Assembly: GCA_028274465.1 (NCBI GenBank)
Contig: CM051455.1
Location: 51,528,725-51,592,724, forward strand
Direction: 5' to 3'
DNA: 64,000 nucleotides
Origin: Plantago ovata
Taxonomy: Eukaryota > Streptophyta > Magnoliopsida > Lamiales > Plantaginaceae
In this document: positions 35,247 to 46,139 of the stretch, piece by piece
How positions within the stretch are numbered: position 1 is the first letter of the stretch
How the letters are laid out: each line of letters opens with the position of its first letter
Translations under genes and position numbers: made by a program
The notes under the pieces: model-generated
The model's input: the letters and a program-made list of their open reading frames with translations, nothing else
The model's database searches: none
Told to the model about the DNA's origin: nothing

Positions 35247-37142
35247 AACTCCCCAAACCGAACCTTTGCTTGTCCTCAAGCAACTAAGCTAGACTCTAAT
35301 GCAAAAACCAATGCAACACACAAAATGGAGTCTCATGCCAAATGAAATGAACTATTCTATTGAATCTATCAAAAACTCATGAACAAAGACCATACAAATC
35401 ATAACATGGATATTGGTTGAAGAATGTCTCGATTGACCCATACACATTCACATATGCACTGTGTTAAACAAGATAGTCTCTCGTAACATTCTCTACCTGG
35501 ACCTAGTCAGTGACGACGTAATGAAACATGTTAAAATACGAATGGTTGTCCCGTGCCTATGAAACTGAGGACTTACTGCTGTTCACCAAGTTAAGACTTT
35601 TCCTCAAAGATTTCGAACCAATACTGGCTCTCATCAAACGAATGAGGGTTCCTTAAAAGTTCACACTCCCCTATTCTACCCATCTCTCAAGCAAAGTCAT
35701 AAACTATTCACCACTTCCTGAATGGCAGGACGAGGGTGGTCTAGAACAGATGACACTCAAACAAATAAAAGACAAAAAGTTACAACTCGATTACAAACAT
35801 TTACAAGAATTGATAAACAAGACAAACACTTTGCTAACTGTTTTTTGGCTTTCTTTGCTTTTTCGGGGTCTCTTTTTTCCTCTTTTTTTTCTTTTCCAGA
35901 TTTTTTCTTTTTTCTGGAATTTTTTCTCTTTTTTTTTGATTTTTTTTTATATATATAGCCAGCAGTAGCACAACGAAAAACAAATTACAATGACTCACAA
36001 ACAACCTCCCCAAACCTATTTGAAAGAATAGGTTGGAGCTCAACTTTACGAAAAAGGAAAACAAACTCACAATACTCAAAAATCGAAAAACAAGTAATAT
36101 GATAGCGTAACCCCCTCCCCAAACCTATTCGAAAGAATAGGTTGCAAACAAAGGATCACACAATCTCACACTACCTCCTTCCTAGGCATTTAGCAATCTC
36201 AAAGCAAGGTGAAGACTTGTTGCCTCTTAGGTACATAATTACTCGGGAGAACAACCACAAGACTCTAACATGCATCATCCTATTATAAAAGCCTTCGTGA
36301 ACCGCAGTAGAGAAAACACCACTAAGTGATGTCGAGACTACCAAGCTTAACTAAGTGCAAACATAAATGTGACAAGCCAAGCGAGAAAAACCTCAAACAA
36401 ATTCATAGAGATGAAACATATAGTCAAAGGTCATAACTAGTTAATCTACCCAATAAAAAACTTCAAAAAATTTGGCAATAAACTCCACACAAAAACATGC
36501 AAAACTATACCAGGATGAATGTAGTGAATGCAACTAAATACTAAGAAAGCGGTAAACGTGCAAATGCAAATGCAAACAAACGGTTTCATGAGTTTATCAT
36601 AAGCAAAACAAGTATAGAGATAGCCAGCGATAACCCCCCCAAACCTGAACGTCATCGCTCGTCCTGAACGTCGAAAGTGGATTTAAGGTGAGAGCTAACT
36701 TGTACCTGTAACCTATATGACTCAAGGAAACTCGTGAGAAACCAAAACGGGCGATAAAAGAAGTAAAAAGATCAATAATTTAGCATAATAGGAGGAAAAT
36801 GGGATTCCGAATGAAAATCCGGACCTCCGGGTTTCTGGAAACCCGGGGCGAACCGCCCCAGGTGGGGGCGATTCGGCTGGGGCGTCCAGAACGTCCCAGG
36901 CGGCCTGGTCTTTCCAGGCGAATCGCCCCACATGGGGGGCGGTTCACCTGGCATCTCCAGACTCCTGGAGACGCCTTTTTCCTCCCAAAATGCAAAATTA
37001 TCTTCTTAAAACCTATTTTATCACCAAAAACACACGAAAAATAAATATGCATGTAATGCAAGAAAGCGATAAAACTCCGGGTTGCCTCCCAGATAGCGCC
37101 ATTGTTTAAAAAAAAGTCTCTGGCTCGACTTCTTCGCGCTCC
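35247..37142 (-). other. non-coding internal region of the LTR element
   Basis: AT-rich with a long T-rich tract (about 35870-35955), a repeated phrase CCCCAAACCTATTYGAAAGA (about 36009 and 36119), and a GC-palindrome cluster at 36840-36950. Reverse transcriptase, RNase H and integrase motifs, expected here in a full element, are not seen. Confidence 0.6.
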
Positions 37143-39081
37143 TTAGGTCTTGCCCTTACGGGTACTGGACTTCCCCTTCATTGATCTCTTCCTCATACCT
37201 AGTATCTGAGAATGAGAATGGACATACACAGCAAGACCAAAATAGTTAATAGTATGAGAAGCATTAAAGCGAGGACTAGGATTAGATATGGCTCGCAACA
37301 CATGTTGCTTGCCATCCACCTTAATCGTGCAAGTTCTTTGGTAAATGTCGATTACGGAGCGTAGATTGGTCAAGAAGGTTCGCCCCAAGAGAACGACATC
37401 ACTCATCCCAGGTGTAGACGCCGGCATCACAACGAAATTGGTGTACACAGAAGCTTCACCAATCTTAACCAATACATTCTTCACAATGCCCTCGGGTCGT
37501 ACAAAGGATCCATCCGCTAGTTGCACAATGGCCTTATGCTTCGAAAGCTCTCCAAGGCCACTCTTCTCAAACACATTCATGGGTAGCACATTCGAGTAAG
37601 ATCCCGTATCTAGTGTAGCACGGACCTCATCGAGACTACCAATCCCAACCTTAACATCAAAGCTATCAGGAATTGGTTCAGGATCCTTAGGTTCTTCACT
37701 ACTTACGTTGAGTCCCAGATCTTTATCTTCCTCCTTGGCCAATGAGGCTCGTCTTTTGTACCACACTCGCACGCAGCAACTTGCTTAATGGTGATTTCCA
37801 CCGGAAGATCTCCCACCAAGTTGATCGACATGGACCTCTCAGTGTTGCTATGTAACTTCCCCTGCTCTCTACTAGCTCTAGCTTCCAATTGATCCAGACG
37901 AGCATTGATCTTTGCCGAATCCTCCTCGTATCTCTTCAAAAACACTTGGGTGAAATCCACCAATTTCTGTAAATTATCCAAGAGAGTTGCTGACTGGGAT
38001 GTAGATGCTTCGACCTTAGGAGTAGGATTACTACAGTTTACCCAATGAACACCTTCTCGTGCTAGATCTGATCTACACATATGATCCCCATGCCCATAAT
38101 TCTTGCAGACCCACATACCTCGTTGGAGAGAGATGTTCCGATTAGGCCACTTAGGGCTTGCCTCATCTGATTGGCGAAACCTTCGAACCTATCGCCACTC
38201 ACACCATTCACTTCATGCATTGGGATCTCCTGATTTGGTGGAGCCTCAGGTCCACGCCTCCTAACCATTGCTCTTGGATCCTTGAACTGAGATCCTTTAG
38301 AAAGCCTTTCGAAACACGCCCACACATCCTCGGTGGTCTCTTCCCAGATAGTACCACGACATTGGAAATCCACCACCTGTTGATTCTCATATGTGAGTCC
38401 ATTGTAGAAGTGCTGGACAAGATCAGGAAGCTCAAAACCATGGTGTGGACACTTGTGCTTGAGGTCCTTGAACCTCTCGAAAGCGGTGTAGATGGTCTCA
38501 TCATAGTCTTGCTTGAACCCAGTAATTTGTGCCTTCAGCACGGTGGTCAAAGTCTAGGGAAAATATTTCTCCATAAAAGCAGAATACACCTTGGCCCAGG
38601 TGTCTAGTGATCCGGCTTCCAGAGAGCCTAACCATGCTTTGGCTTTATCACCAAGCCCCATAGAAAAAACCTTCATCCTCAGCTCATCATCCGTTATTTC
38701 AGCTCCGGGTCGTGGGAGTTGGTTGACGAAGTCATCGATATCGTGCAAGTACCCCATCACATCTTCCCTTGCCAAGCCATAGAACCTCAGAAGTTGCTGG
38801 AACACGTGGTTTTTTATTTCCAGATCTCGAGTTGCAGGCGAAAGAACAATCGCCGGTCCCCTCATACGATCCTTGGTAGGTTGAACCCATGATTTCAGTG
38901 GTCTAGCTTCTGCCATTCTGACGATTTCTTCAAAAAGACCGTGTAGAGATTCAGAGAAATCGGTATCTTCTATTTCCTCTAGTTCACGTCGTCGAAGTAG
39001 TCGCCTTCTTTGGTGGTAGACTCTGTCGATTTCAGCGATTGGTTCAGCGAGCGGTGTTCCTCTAGATCGTGTACTTCGCAT
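37143..39081 (-). pseudogene. gag and aspartic-protease remnant of the LTR element
   Basis: Fossil coding region read on the minus strand. The gag part has the retrotransposon-gag core (KAKAWLGSLEAGSLDTWAKV) and a retropepsin-like part with LDTGSYSNVLP and a hydrophobic LLGRTFL segment. The family is Ty3/Gypsy-like. The region is broken and is listed only as a part of the element. Confidence 0.75.
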
Positions 39082-39219
39082 ACACTATCTGTAACAAGCT
39101 AAGAGAGAGTATCAGAGAGATCAAATTAAATAAAACTACTAAAACTAGGAATTGAATGCTGAAAATATATATAAGCTAAACAGAAAAAAGGAGTATAGTC
39201 CCCGGCAAAGGCGCCAAGT

Positions 39220-40388
39220 TGATGAATGCGAAGTTTGTCAGACTCAATTAATCAAATAAATTTGTTTTTAGCCGAAGGCAATTCACAACTACAACGAAAA
39301 CCGTAGTGTAGTAGTAATATAACCTCGAGTGTCGATCTCTAAGGACTATAACTAGCTTTATCTAATTTAACTTAAACTATAAACTCAACAAACGACTTAG
39401 CACAGATTTTCTTATCAATAATAATGGAAGTTAGTGATAGTATGATCATTCAAAGCATCAGGTTAATAATCATGCATGAAGTACTCGATCGTTTTACATA
39501 GAAATCTAAGATCATGAATTGTCCAATGTGTTCCGTTCAATTCAACACTACGAAGATAGAGGGCTTAGATAGATCAAAAAAATAAAGCAATAACACAAGT
39601 CTGATTCGTGTTACAGCCATCATGCATAATTAAGAACCCTAGCTAAGAAATCACATACTATCACCAACGATAGATTTAGCTACTCATAGATGACATGCAA
39701 TCAACAGAAATCAAAGCAATATTGAATGAAAACATGTTGAAAGAAATAAATATAAATAGAAAAATCGTGAGATACAATGTTACCGACGAAGGTTGTCAAT
39801 CTCCGAAGAATTGCGAACTCACAAGCAAGAATTGATAAGAAAAAAAGTCTCCTATGCTAAAAATTCCCAGAACAGGCTCTGGAGAATTCGTCCCTAAAAC
39901 TAATGTGAAAATGTATGAAAAAAGGTCTGAGAAAGTCTGAAAAAACGTAGAGAATGGAGCAACTATATATAGGAGTTCAGAAGGCGTGGGGCGAATCGCC
40001 CCAGGCACCGGGCGAACCGCCTGGTGTGGGGCGAACCGCCCGGGAGCTCCAGTCGGTGTAGATGCGTTTTTGGTCTTCTTTTCCTTTTCGGACTCGGATT
40101 TTGCCTTCTAGTGACCTTTAAGCCTTGAAACTCGACCCCTAGGCTTCAAATCTCGTCCAGAACCTTCTAGATACACCACGGATGACCACGAAACACCGAA
40201 TCTTCGTTCTCTTCAACATAATTGCCCGGAAAATCACGTTTTTCACCTAAAACCTGAAAAATGCAAACTAAAGGGAAATGTGACACTATTCTAATAAAAA
40301 ATGCACTATAATATAACTAAATTAACATAGACGATAGCTAAATAGGTGAAAAAAGACTCGAATGAAGGTGTTAAATACACGTTCATCA
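39220..40388 (-). repeat. LTR (5' LTR of the reversed element)
   Basis: Same ends as the other LTR; one GC-palindrome unit shorter. Next to it lies the tRNA-Asp-type primer-binding site. Confidence 0.9.
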
Positions 40389-40393
40389 AGCAA
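40389..40393. repeat. right 5-bp target duplication (AGCAA) of the LTR element
   Basis: Exact copy of 34067-34071. Confidence 0.9.
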
Positions 40394-41285
40394 CTGGAAT
40401 TTTCTTGTCGCTGATTATTTTGTCAAGATCCTATGCCATGAAGCAAATCAACTTGGGGGTTTGAACTTACTCCAGCCACCTCACGTATGTGTTATATATT
40501 GAGAAGGCGTATATGTCTATTTCAGAGAAGTTCACTGACTATCCTTGGGACTATATGGAGGCTGAATGTTCAGTGAATTTCAGCTTCCTTTTCGACAGGT
40601 TCCGGTGTTTCGGTTTCTTGCTAACCCAACACTGCATTGTATGGGAGAAGGGATCTAATTTGGTAAGAATCTTGGATTCAACAAAGTTCCATGACATTTT
40701 CAATGTAAGTTAGTTTATCGAATTGTCAAGATTTTGTTTTTTATGCGGTGCAAATTAGAAATTTGTCTCAACCTTCCATTCAATTATAATACAAGTACAT
40801 TTTCCATGAAGTTTACTAGGAAGACTATTTGACGGAAGCATATGCCTACGAAGGTGATCCCCATTGGAGTGAGCTACAAGTACTGTTTGGTTCATTTGAA
40901 GATTACAAATCTAGCTGCCTCAGGAAGCAGAGAGTTAAGAAGGTATTTGAATCAAATGAATCTGGAAACTAGTTAAATGGTGTTGTAGTATTACGCGCAA
41001 GTAGTTTCCACATTAAATAAATCTTTATAGAATTCTGGAATGATTATGCAGTTGAAATATATGTTTGTAATATTCCAATTTGCAATGATGCTTTCTTCCA
41101 TTCAACATGGCTTAGACCTTTATGTCATTCTGTAATAATAGAATTGCTCTGTTCCAGTTTTTAACTTGTTATATTATGAGATTTTTACATCACAATTCAA
41201 CCAACAAAGTTTAAGATGACAACATGATAGAAATGATAACGACTATTAATGGAAACATGATTTCATACTAATGAAGAGCCAACCA

Positions 41286-41865
41286 CTAAAGATAGTAGGA
41301 GTATTCTGAGAGAGGAAGTTTTCTAGCCTTCTTTAGAACTTGATTAACATATTCTTCGTACTCACAGAACAACCATTTCAACCTCTGCCAATCTGGATCC
41401 CCTTGGACCGCGTAAGCTTTTGTTAGATGATCATTCTGTACATAAGATAATTAAAACAAAGTCACAACCTACCAGGTGACTTTTAACGGTCTTTAAAATT
41501 TTGTACGTACCTCACATATGGAAGAAAACCTTGCTTCATTGTTGATGATGATAGTATTGTCGTACTCATTCCATACGACACAACCGTCGTTGATGAGATA
41601 ACCAAAGCACCGGAACCTATCGAAAAGAAGATTGAACTTCTCTTTACATTCCCTTACAGTGTAGTGGCCCTTATAATTGCCATATGCCTTGTTTATTTTT
41701 CGACAAGCCTTTTCAATGATTCCAGGCCGGGGGGAAATCGACTAAATCAAAGTCTGCAATGTAATTGGCTCCCCTCGTCACCTCAAACAGAAAATCATCC
41801 GTAACAGATTTACGCCACTTTGAATCTGAAGGGAAGAGGTACTGGTCTTGTGCAAGTGGATCCAT
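41286..41865 (-). pseudogene. SANT-like cargo gene, subtype B copy 3, one frameshift
   Basis: Exon 1 41865-41511 and exon 2 41435-41286. It starts MDPLAQDQYLFPSDSKWRKS and continues to VDFPP, where a run of six C (about 41730-41737) shifts the frame by one. Beyond it the same gene goes on in another frame with KACRKINKAYGNYKGHYTVR and LLFDRFRCFGYLINDGCVVW, then exon 2 with LTKAYAVQGDPDWQRLKWLF and an end SEYSYYL. A C-run is also a common place for sequencing error, so the lesion may be only apparent. Head-to-head with the B3 gene at 42.9 kb and tail-to-tail, 314 bp apart, with copy 2. Confidence 0.7.
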
Positions 41866-42877
41866 ATTGAAGTGTATATCTGAATTTTGAGTGTGGTTGA
41901 AGATGTTAAACCCCTCTGTATAAATAAGCCTGAGCAAGCTGGAAATTATGGACCTTGTTAAAGTTGTAAAAAAGTAATTGTATTTTTTCAACTTTTGTTA
42001 CGTCCTCGTCAATTTTAGTTACGCACATATCACACATTTATAGGCCAAAATATGTTATTTATGGGATCAAAGGCACGCACATTATGTTTAAGCTTCATCA
42101 AGGGCAGTACAGATTGGTTAAACGTTTACTGAAATGTTGGGGTAAGAAAAAATAGTTTTGTCAGCCTAAGTTTCACATGTATTAAACTTGTGGTCGAAAT
42201 ATGATTTGGGATGAAAGTCACCTACATTATTCACTACAATGACAATACAATCTGAACATAAATTGGACTTGTGCATTCACATGATCTGCTAAGCTATCTA
42301 CAAAACAAAAATCGAGTAACGGGAATGCTTTCATAATTTCCAGCTTGAGTAGTCAGTTGTCTATCAATTAAAGAGACAAATGCAAAGGCAATGTAGCTTG
42401 TTTATACGTGCACAAAAGGTCTTCACATGCATGATAAGGTGTTGGAAAGAATCAAACGAGCTAGGCCTGCAGAATCCAATACTTCACATGCATGAAAAAC
42501 ATTTCTTCCCTTCCCAATATTATTAGTTAGGCGTGCATGAGATTTTACAGCAATATATGTTTGTCCTATACCATATGTTGGGAATCTATGGAGCAATTAG
42601 GCATGGCAAAAGTTGATGAGCTTCATTTCAAAAGGTGGCATGATCTGATTCTGTTTTAATAGCCGTTCATATTGGCTTCAATTTTTCAAACAGCAATGAA
42701 TACACATGTACTACCACAAGTAGAATTACACTTGCCTTTCTCTAATATTATAATGCCTTGCTTAAAAAATAAAAATATTCTATCAAATATCAGCTATATA
42801 AACATAGGTAGTATGGGAATTTGTAGATACACAACTAACATCTCAACTAAACTAAGTAAAATATTATTGAACCCAAA
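41866..42877. promoter_or_regulatory. Divergent promoter interval between SANT (-) and B3 (+) cargo genes
   Basis: 1.0 kb, AT-rich, with several ACATGCATG repeats (about 42426, 42487) and CGTGCATGAG (42532). CATGCA is an RY-like element of the kind B3 proteins bind. No gene within. Confidence 0.4.
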
Positions 42878-44109
42878 ATGAGCCAACCAAAGGGATTCAT
42901 GAAACTCCTCCGAGATAACAACGTCGACATGGCAGTAAGTTCATACAATTTCACGTACAAACTATTTTTTATTTTTACATTTAATTCCCAGCAACATGGT
43001 GCTATTTCTATGGTTCTGTCATGACTGATAAATGTTCTTATTTTTGCAGGTTGTCCCTCTGTCCTTCCGGAGAGACCTTGGCTATGAAATAGGCCCTACA
43101 ATGGTACTGCGAGTGAATTCATGCATGCCATTTGAGATTGGTCTCACGGATGATGTCGACGGGGAGACATTATGGATGGACACGCGGTGGAGAGAATTCC
43201 GAGACACATTCGGCCTGCGAAATGGCGACCTCCTCACGTTCAAATATGTTGAGGAAAAGGAGATCTTCAAAGTGTCCGTTGAAGATGAGGAAGGTGTTAA
43301 GATCGTTTCAGCATGACTACTATCGTGGTGATCCGCCAAACTTGTTTAGTTCTTTTGGTAGACGTAGAGGAAGGGAGGCATACTCTCAAGAATCTGATGA
43401 TACTGATTCTTCCGTGTCAGAAGACGATTACGATTCGTACTCTGACTTATCGGATAGTGATGACGAAGATTACGCTCCAAGTTTACCAAGGGGTCGTGTT
43501 GGTTCCAGTTCAAGGGGTAAATACTAATTAGTTGTGATCCTTCTTTCATACTTTATCAACATTCTCATGATTCTAATCCATTTGTACTACATTATTTGTA
43601 GCTCCTACACAAGGCAACTACAGCCAAAGTAACCACCCTCGATATGACTCGTCTGTGAGAAGGGAGAAGGCAGTCTCTGCCGCGTGGCACCAGGCCTTGC
43701 AAGCCCACAGCGACAAGAAACACTTTGCCGTGTACATGGCCACTGGTTATGTTACGGGACGTCACCTTGTGGTAAAAAAAAAAACAAACAAACCTCTTCA
43801 AATCATGTTGTACATGTTCGCTACATCTTCCATTTCACTTGCTCTTCGTATTTTTTTCCTGTGCAGACAATACCTAAGGCATCTGCTGACAGTGAGCTCC
43901 TACAAAAGCGTACTGAGATTCGCCTGAAATTAAAAGGAGGTAGGAACACCACCGATGTTGTGGTACATAACTGGGGTCAATTTATTCGCATGACTAAAGG
44001 TTTGAAGCCTTTCTGTCAAAAACACGATATCCAGGAAGGAGACGCGGTTCTTTTTGAGGTTGACAAGCGTGACAAGTTCCTTTGGGCAGTAACAATCTTT
44101 AAGGCTTAG
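42878..44109 (+). pseudogene. REM-like protein gene with two B3 domains, apparent frame break
   Basis: Exons 42878-42934 (MSQPKGFMKLLRDNNVDMA), 43050-43516, 43602-43771 and 43867-44109. The first B3 domain reads VVPLSFRRDLGYEIGPTMVL, EIGLTDDVDGETLWMDTRW, FRDTFGLRNGDLLTFKYV. A Ser/Asp-rich linker (SDDTDSSVSEDDYDSYSDLS) follows, then a second B3 domain (HFAVYMATGYVTGRHLVV, TIPKASADSELLQ, GLKPFCQKHDIQEGDAVLFE). The first domain ends at a TGA (43314-43316), and the linker continues in a frame offset by one base. Either a one-base indel separates two halves of one gene, or the first 107 residues are a separate small B3 protein. All later exon joins keep frame. Confidence 0.75.
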
Positions 44110-45099
44110 TTGGTTTCTTTCATTTTGAAGTATGAAGTATTTTCCTAAGTATGAAGTTGTTATTTCTTCGTTCGTTTCAAATGTTGCCAATCCAGTTTGT
44201 ATGACTGTCTTCAATGGCAATTTAGCTTATTGTACTCCCCGTTTATTTGTGCCAGTAATGTTTGTGTGCGAGTAATGTTTGTTGTTTGTTGTTGTAATAT
44301 TTAAAACTCTATTCACCTTTAATATATCCAGCCTTGTTGTTTGTTGTTCTAAAATTTGAAACTCTGTTTCCCCTTAATATATAGCTACACTTATTGTTTG
44401 TTGTGGTAATATATAAAATTCCGTTTACAGTAATAGTCTCTCTTAATAGCATACAATGCATTTTATTCATGGGAAAACTTTTTACTAAAATTAAATGTAT
44501 CAGGTCTGCTTGATTATAAAGCAAAATAAAAATATAAAATCTAAACGTAAACCGAACATTTAAAAAAAATCTTGGAAGACACATAACTGAGAATTCTGAT
44601 AAATCATATATACATTTTAAGGCAAAAAATGAATTCAAAGCAAGTTTTATAGTATGGAAAGAGTTGCTTTTCCTTTTTCATAGCAAAAACTACCACTTAA
44701 CATGACAACATGAAGTTAGATTATGATTAGTTAAATGACTGCAAGAGGCAAAAACAAGTAGTGTCATTGGGCTAAATTTATAAGACAGTGGAGTAGCCAG
44801 CAATGCTAATAGTTCAACTACATTCAATTCAGAATCACAAAATAACATAGGTTCCTTCTAAAACTACAAGAAATTACTTAGTCGAAGTACAATCTCTAAA
44901 TCATTGCATTTGTTTTTTTTTTCTGGAATAATAGGTCACACGCTACCATAATTCGCCTACCATAAAGGATTTCAAATCATGCCTAGGCTATTACTAAAAA
45001 AGGCGGGCAATTGCATAAAATTAAAAAAAAGAAGGACAACGAAAAATCAGCTGCAGATTAACACTTCACTTCCTAAACCAGTGGATCATAACTTTCAAA
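44110..45099. other. spacer between convergent cargo genes
   Basis: AT-rich. A short motif TTGTTTGTTGTTSTAATAT recurs three times at about 44280-44415. No gene supported. Confidence 0.45.
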
Positions 45100-46126
45100 T
45101 CACATACCCCAAGGGCCAAAGTTGAAGGGGGAAGTCGATGGACCGGCACCAGCATGAACATTTCCATGATTGTTAGGAGGGTTAGGAGGCTGGACACCAG
45201 ATTCTTCACTTCCCCTCAAGTCGTCAAAGGTGTAAGGAACCGTACTTTTGTAAACACCTTGAACCATGTCTGGAAGATGCCTCCCAACCCCATACCAAAG
45301 TGGTCCTTCTCCGGTGGAACTGACAGACTCACTAGAAGCAGAAGAATGGAGGGCATTGAATCCCAAAGGCGCAGCTCCAACAGATTCTGGCTTCGGATGC
45401 AAAGCACGATGGACTGGAGGACGAGCACGAGGATTTGGTGGCAGAGTTGCTGAAATTTGAGTTCCGTGCGATTCACGTCGAGCTACAACAGTTCTCCTTC
45501 CCCGAGGAGGTGAAACTGTTCTCGGTGGAGTTTCAAACTCGGACGAGCTGATGTTGATGTAGTGTGTGGGTTCATTGAAATCACTTCCAGAGCCCAGGCC
45601 AAAGATGTTCAACAAGTCATCCCACTGCTTTTCCCCCTTATGGAGATAAGCATTTCCGTATAGGTAGTTCTGGAAAAACAAATAAACAAAATAAGTTAAT
45701 TGAACATACTAAATACCAGACGAATGATGTAACGAAACGAAAATTGGTATGTAAAGCCAGAAAAACTTTCGTTTGCAACGGAACCTGCTTTATGTCCTTC
45801 CATACTATGTCTTTCGAGAACAAAAGCACCTTCCTATCAGTGTTGTGTCTGACACCTGGTAGCCGAAGGATCCTAACGTACTCCTCGTGCCGCAATTTGA
45901 GCATGCGAAACCTTTGCAGAACAGTAGTTCTACAAAAACGTCCTCCAGCTCTCTTATTCAGAAGGTTAAGTGCACGTTTGATCGACTGGCAGCTTTCAAC
46001 AATACGAACATTGTTTGATGTGGAGTGCTCGGACAGGATGTTGGCAAATTACTCTTCCAGCTCTCTCATCCAAATTCCACCGAGAGGGAAGAAGATGTGA
46101 TCTTGTGACATGTACGAGGTAGCCAT
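45100..46126 (-). pseudogene. SANT-like cargo gene, subtype D copy 2, one in-frame stop
   Basis: Exon 1 from about 46139 to 45785 (ATG at 46126, MATSYMSQDHIFFPLGGIWM) and exon 2 45669-45100. After GGIWMRELEE an in-frame TAA interrupts, and the same frame then runs FANILSEHSTSNNVRIVESC, RALNLLNKRAGGRFC, LKLRHEEYVRILRLPGVRHN and SKDIVWKDIKQ, a Myb/SANT-like domain with long helices. Exon 2 starts NYLYGNAYLHKGEKQWDDLL (the block that follows such domains) and then has a long Ser/Pro/Arg-rich tail of about 160 residues ending FGPWGM. Paralogue of the gene at 47.4 kb, with a much longer tail. Confidence 0.65.
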
Positions 46127-46139
46127 CAACACTGTGTAT

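Larger units (their letters stand above)
34072..40388 (-). mobile_element. Non-autonomous LTR retroelement (gag-protease only), fossil
   Basis: A 6.3-kb Ty3/Gypsy-like element lying in reverse, flanked by AGCAA duplications. LTRs at 34072-35246 (1,175 bp) and 39220-40388 (1,169 bp) both start TGATGAATGC and end ACGTTCATCA. The primer-binding site just inside the 5' LTR (about 39199-39217) matches a tRNA-Asp-type site, and a G-rich polypurine tract abuts the other LTR (about 35247-35262). Internally only gag and aspartic-protease remnants are found. No reverse transcriptase or integrase is visible, so it belongs with the TR-GAG-like non-autonomous group. The coding part is broken in about three places. 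LTR divergence by eye is about 2-3%, so it is young, of the order of a million years at usual plant rates. Confidence 0.9.
34016..40972 (+). pseudogene. SANT-like cargo gene, subtype B copy 2, split by an LTR-element insertion
   Basis: Exon 1 begins at 34016 (MDFSYYRPQPDLLFPHSS), is cut at 34071 by the LTR element and resumes at 40394 (after the second AGCAA copy) to 40704. Exon 2 is 40820-40972. Across the insertion point the residues match the relatives at 29.8 and 41.9 kb (LFP..xxW). Downstream come EKFTDYPWDY, SFLFDRFRCFGFLLTQHCIV, then EDYLTEAYAYEGDPHWSELQ. Independently of the insertion, the frame slips by one base near 40485. Both faults make a functional product unlikely. Position and orientation mirror the SANT/B3 pair at 41.3-44.1 kb. 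Confidence 0.75.

Noticed and set aside
35247-37142. Reverse transcriptase or integrase of the LTR element
   Set aside because: No motif found on either strand; the interval is non-coding.
37143-37772. Host aspartic protease
   Set aside because: Lies inside the LTR pair, downstream of gag remnants; it belongs to the retroelement.
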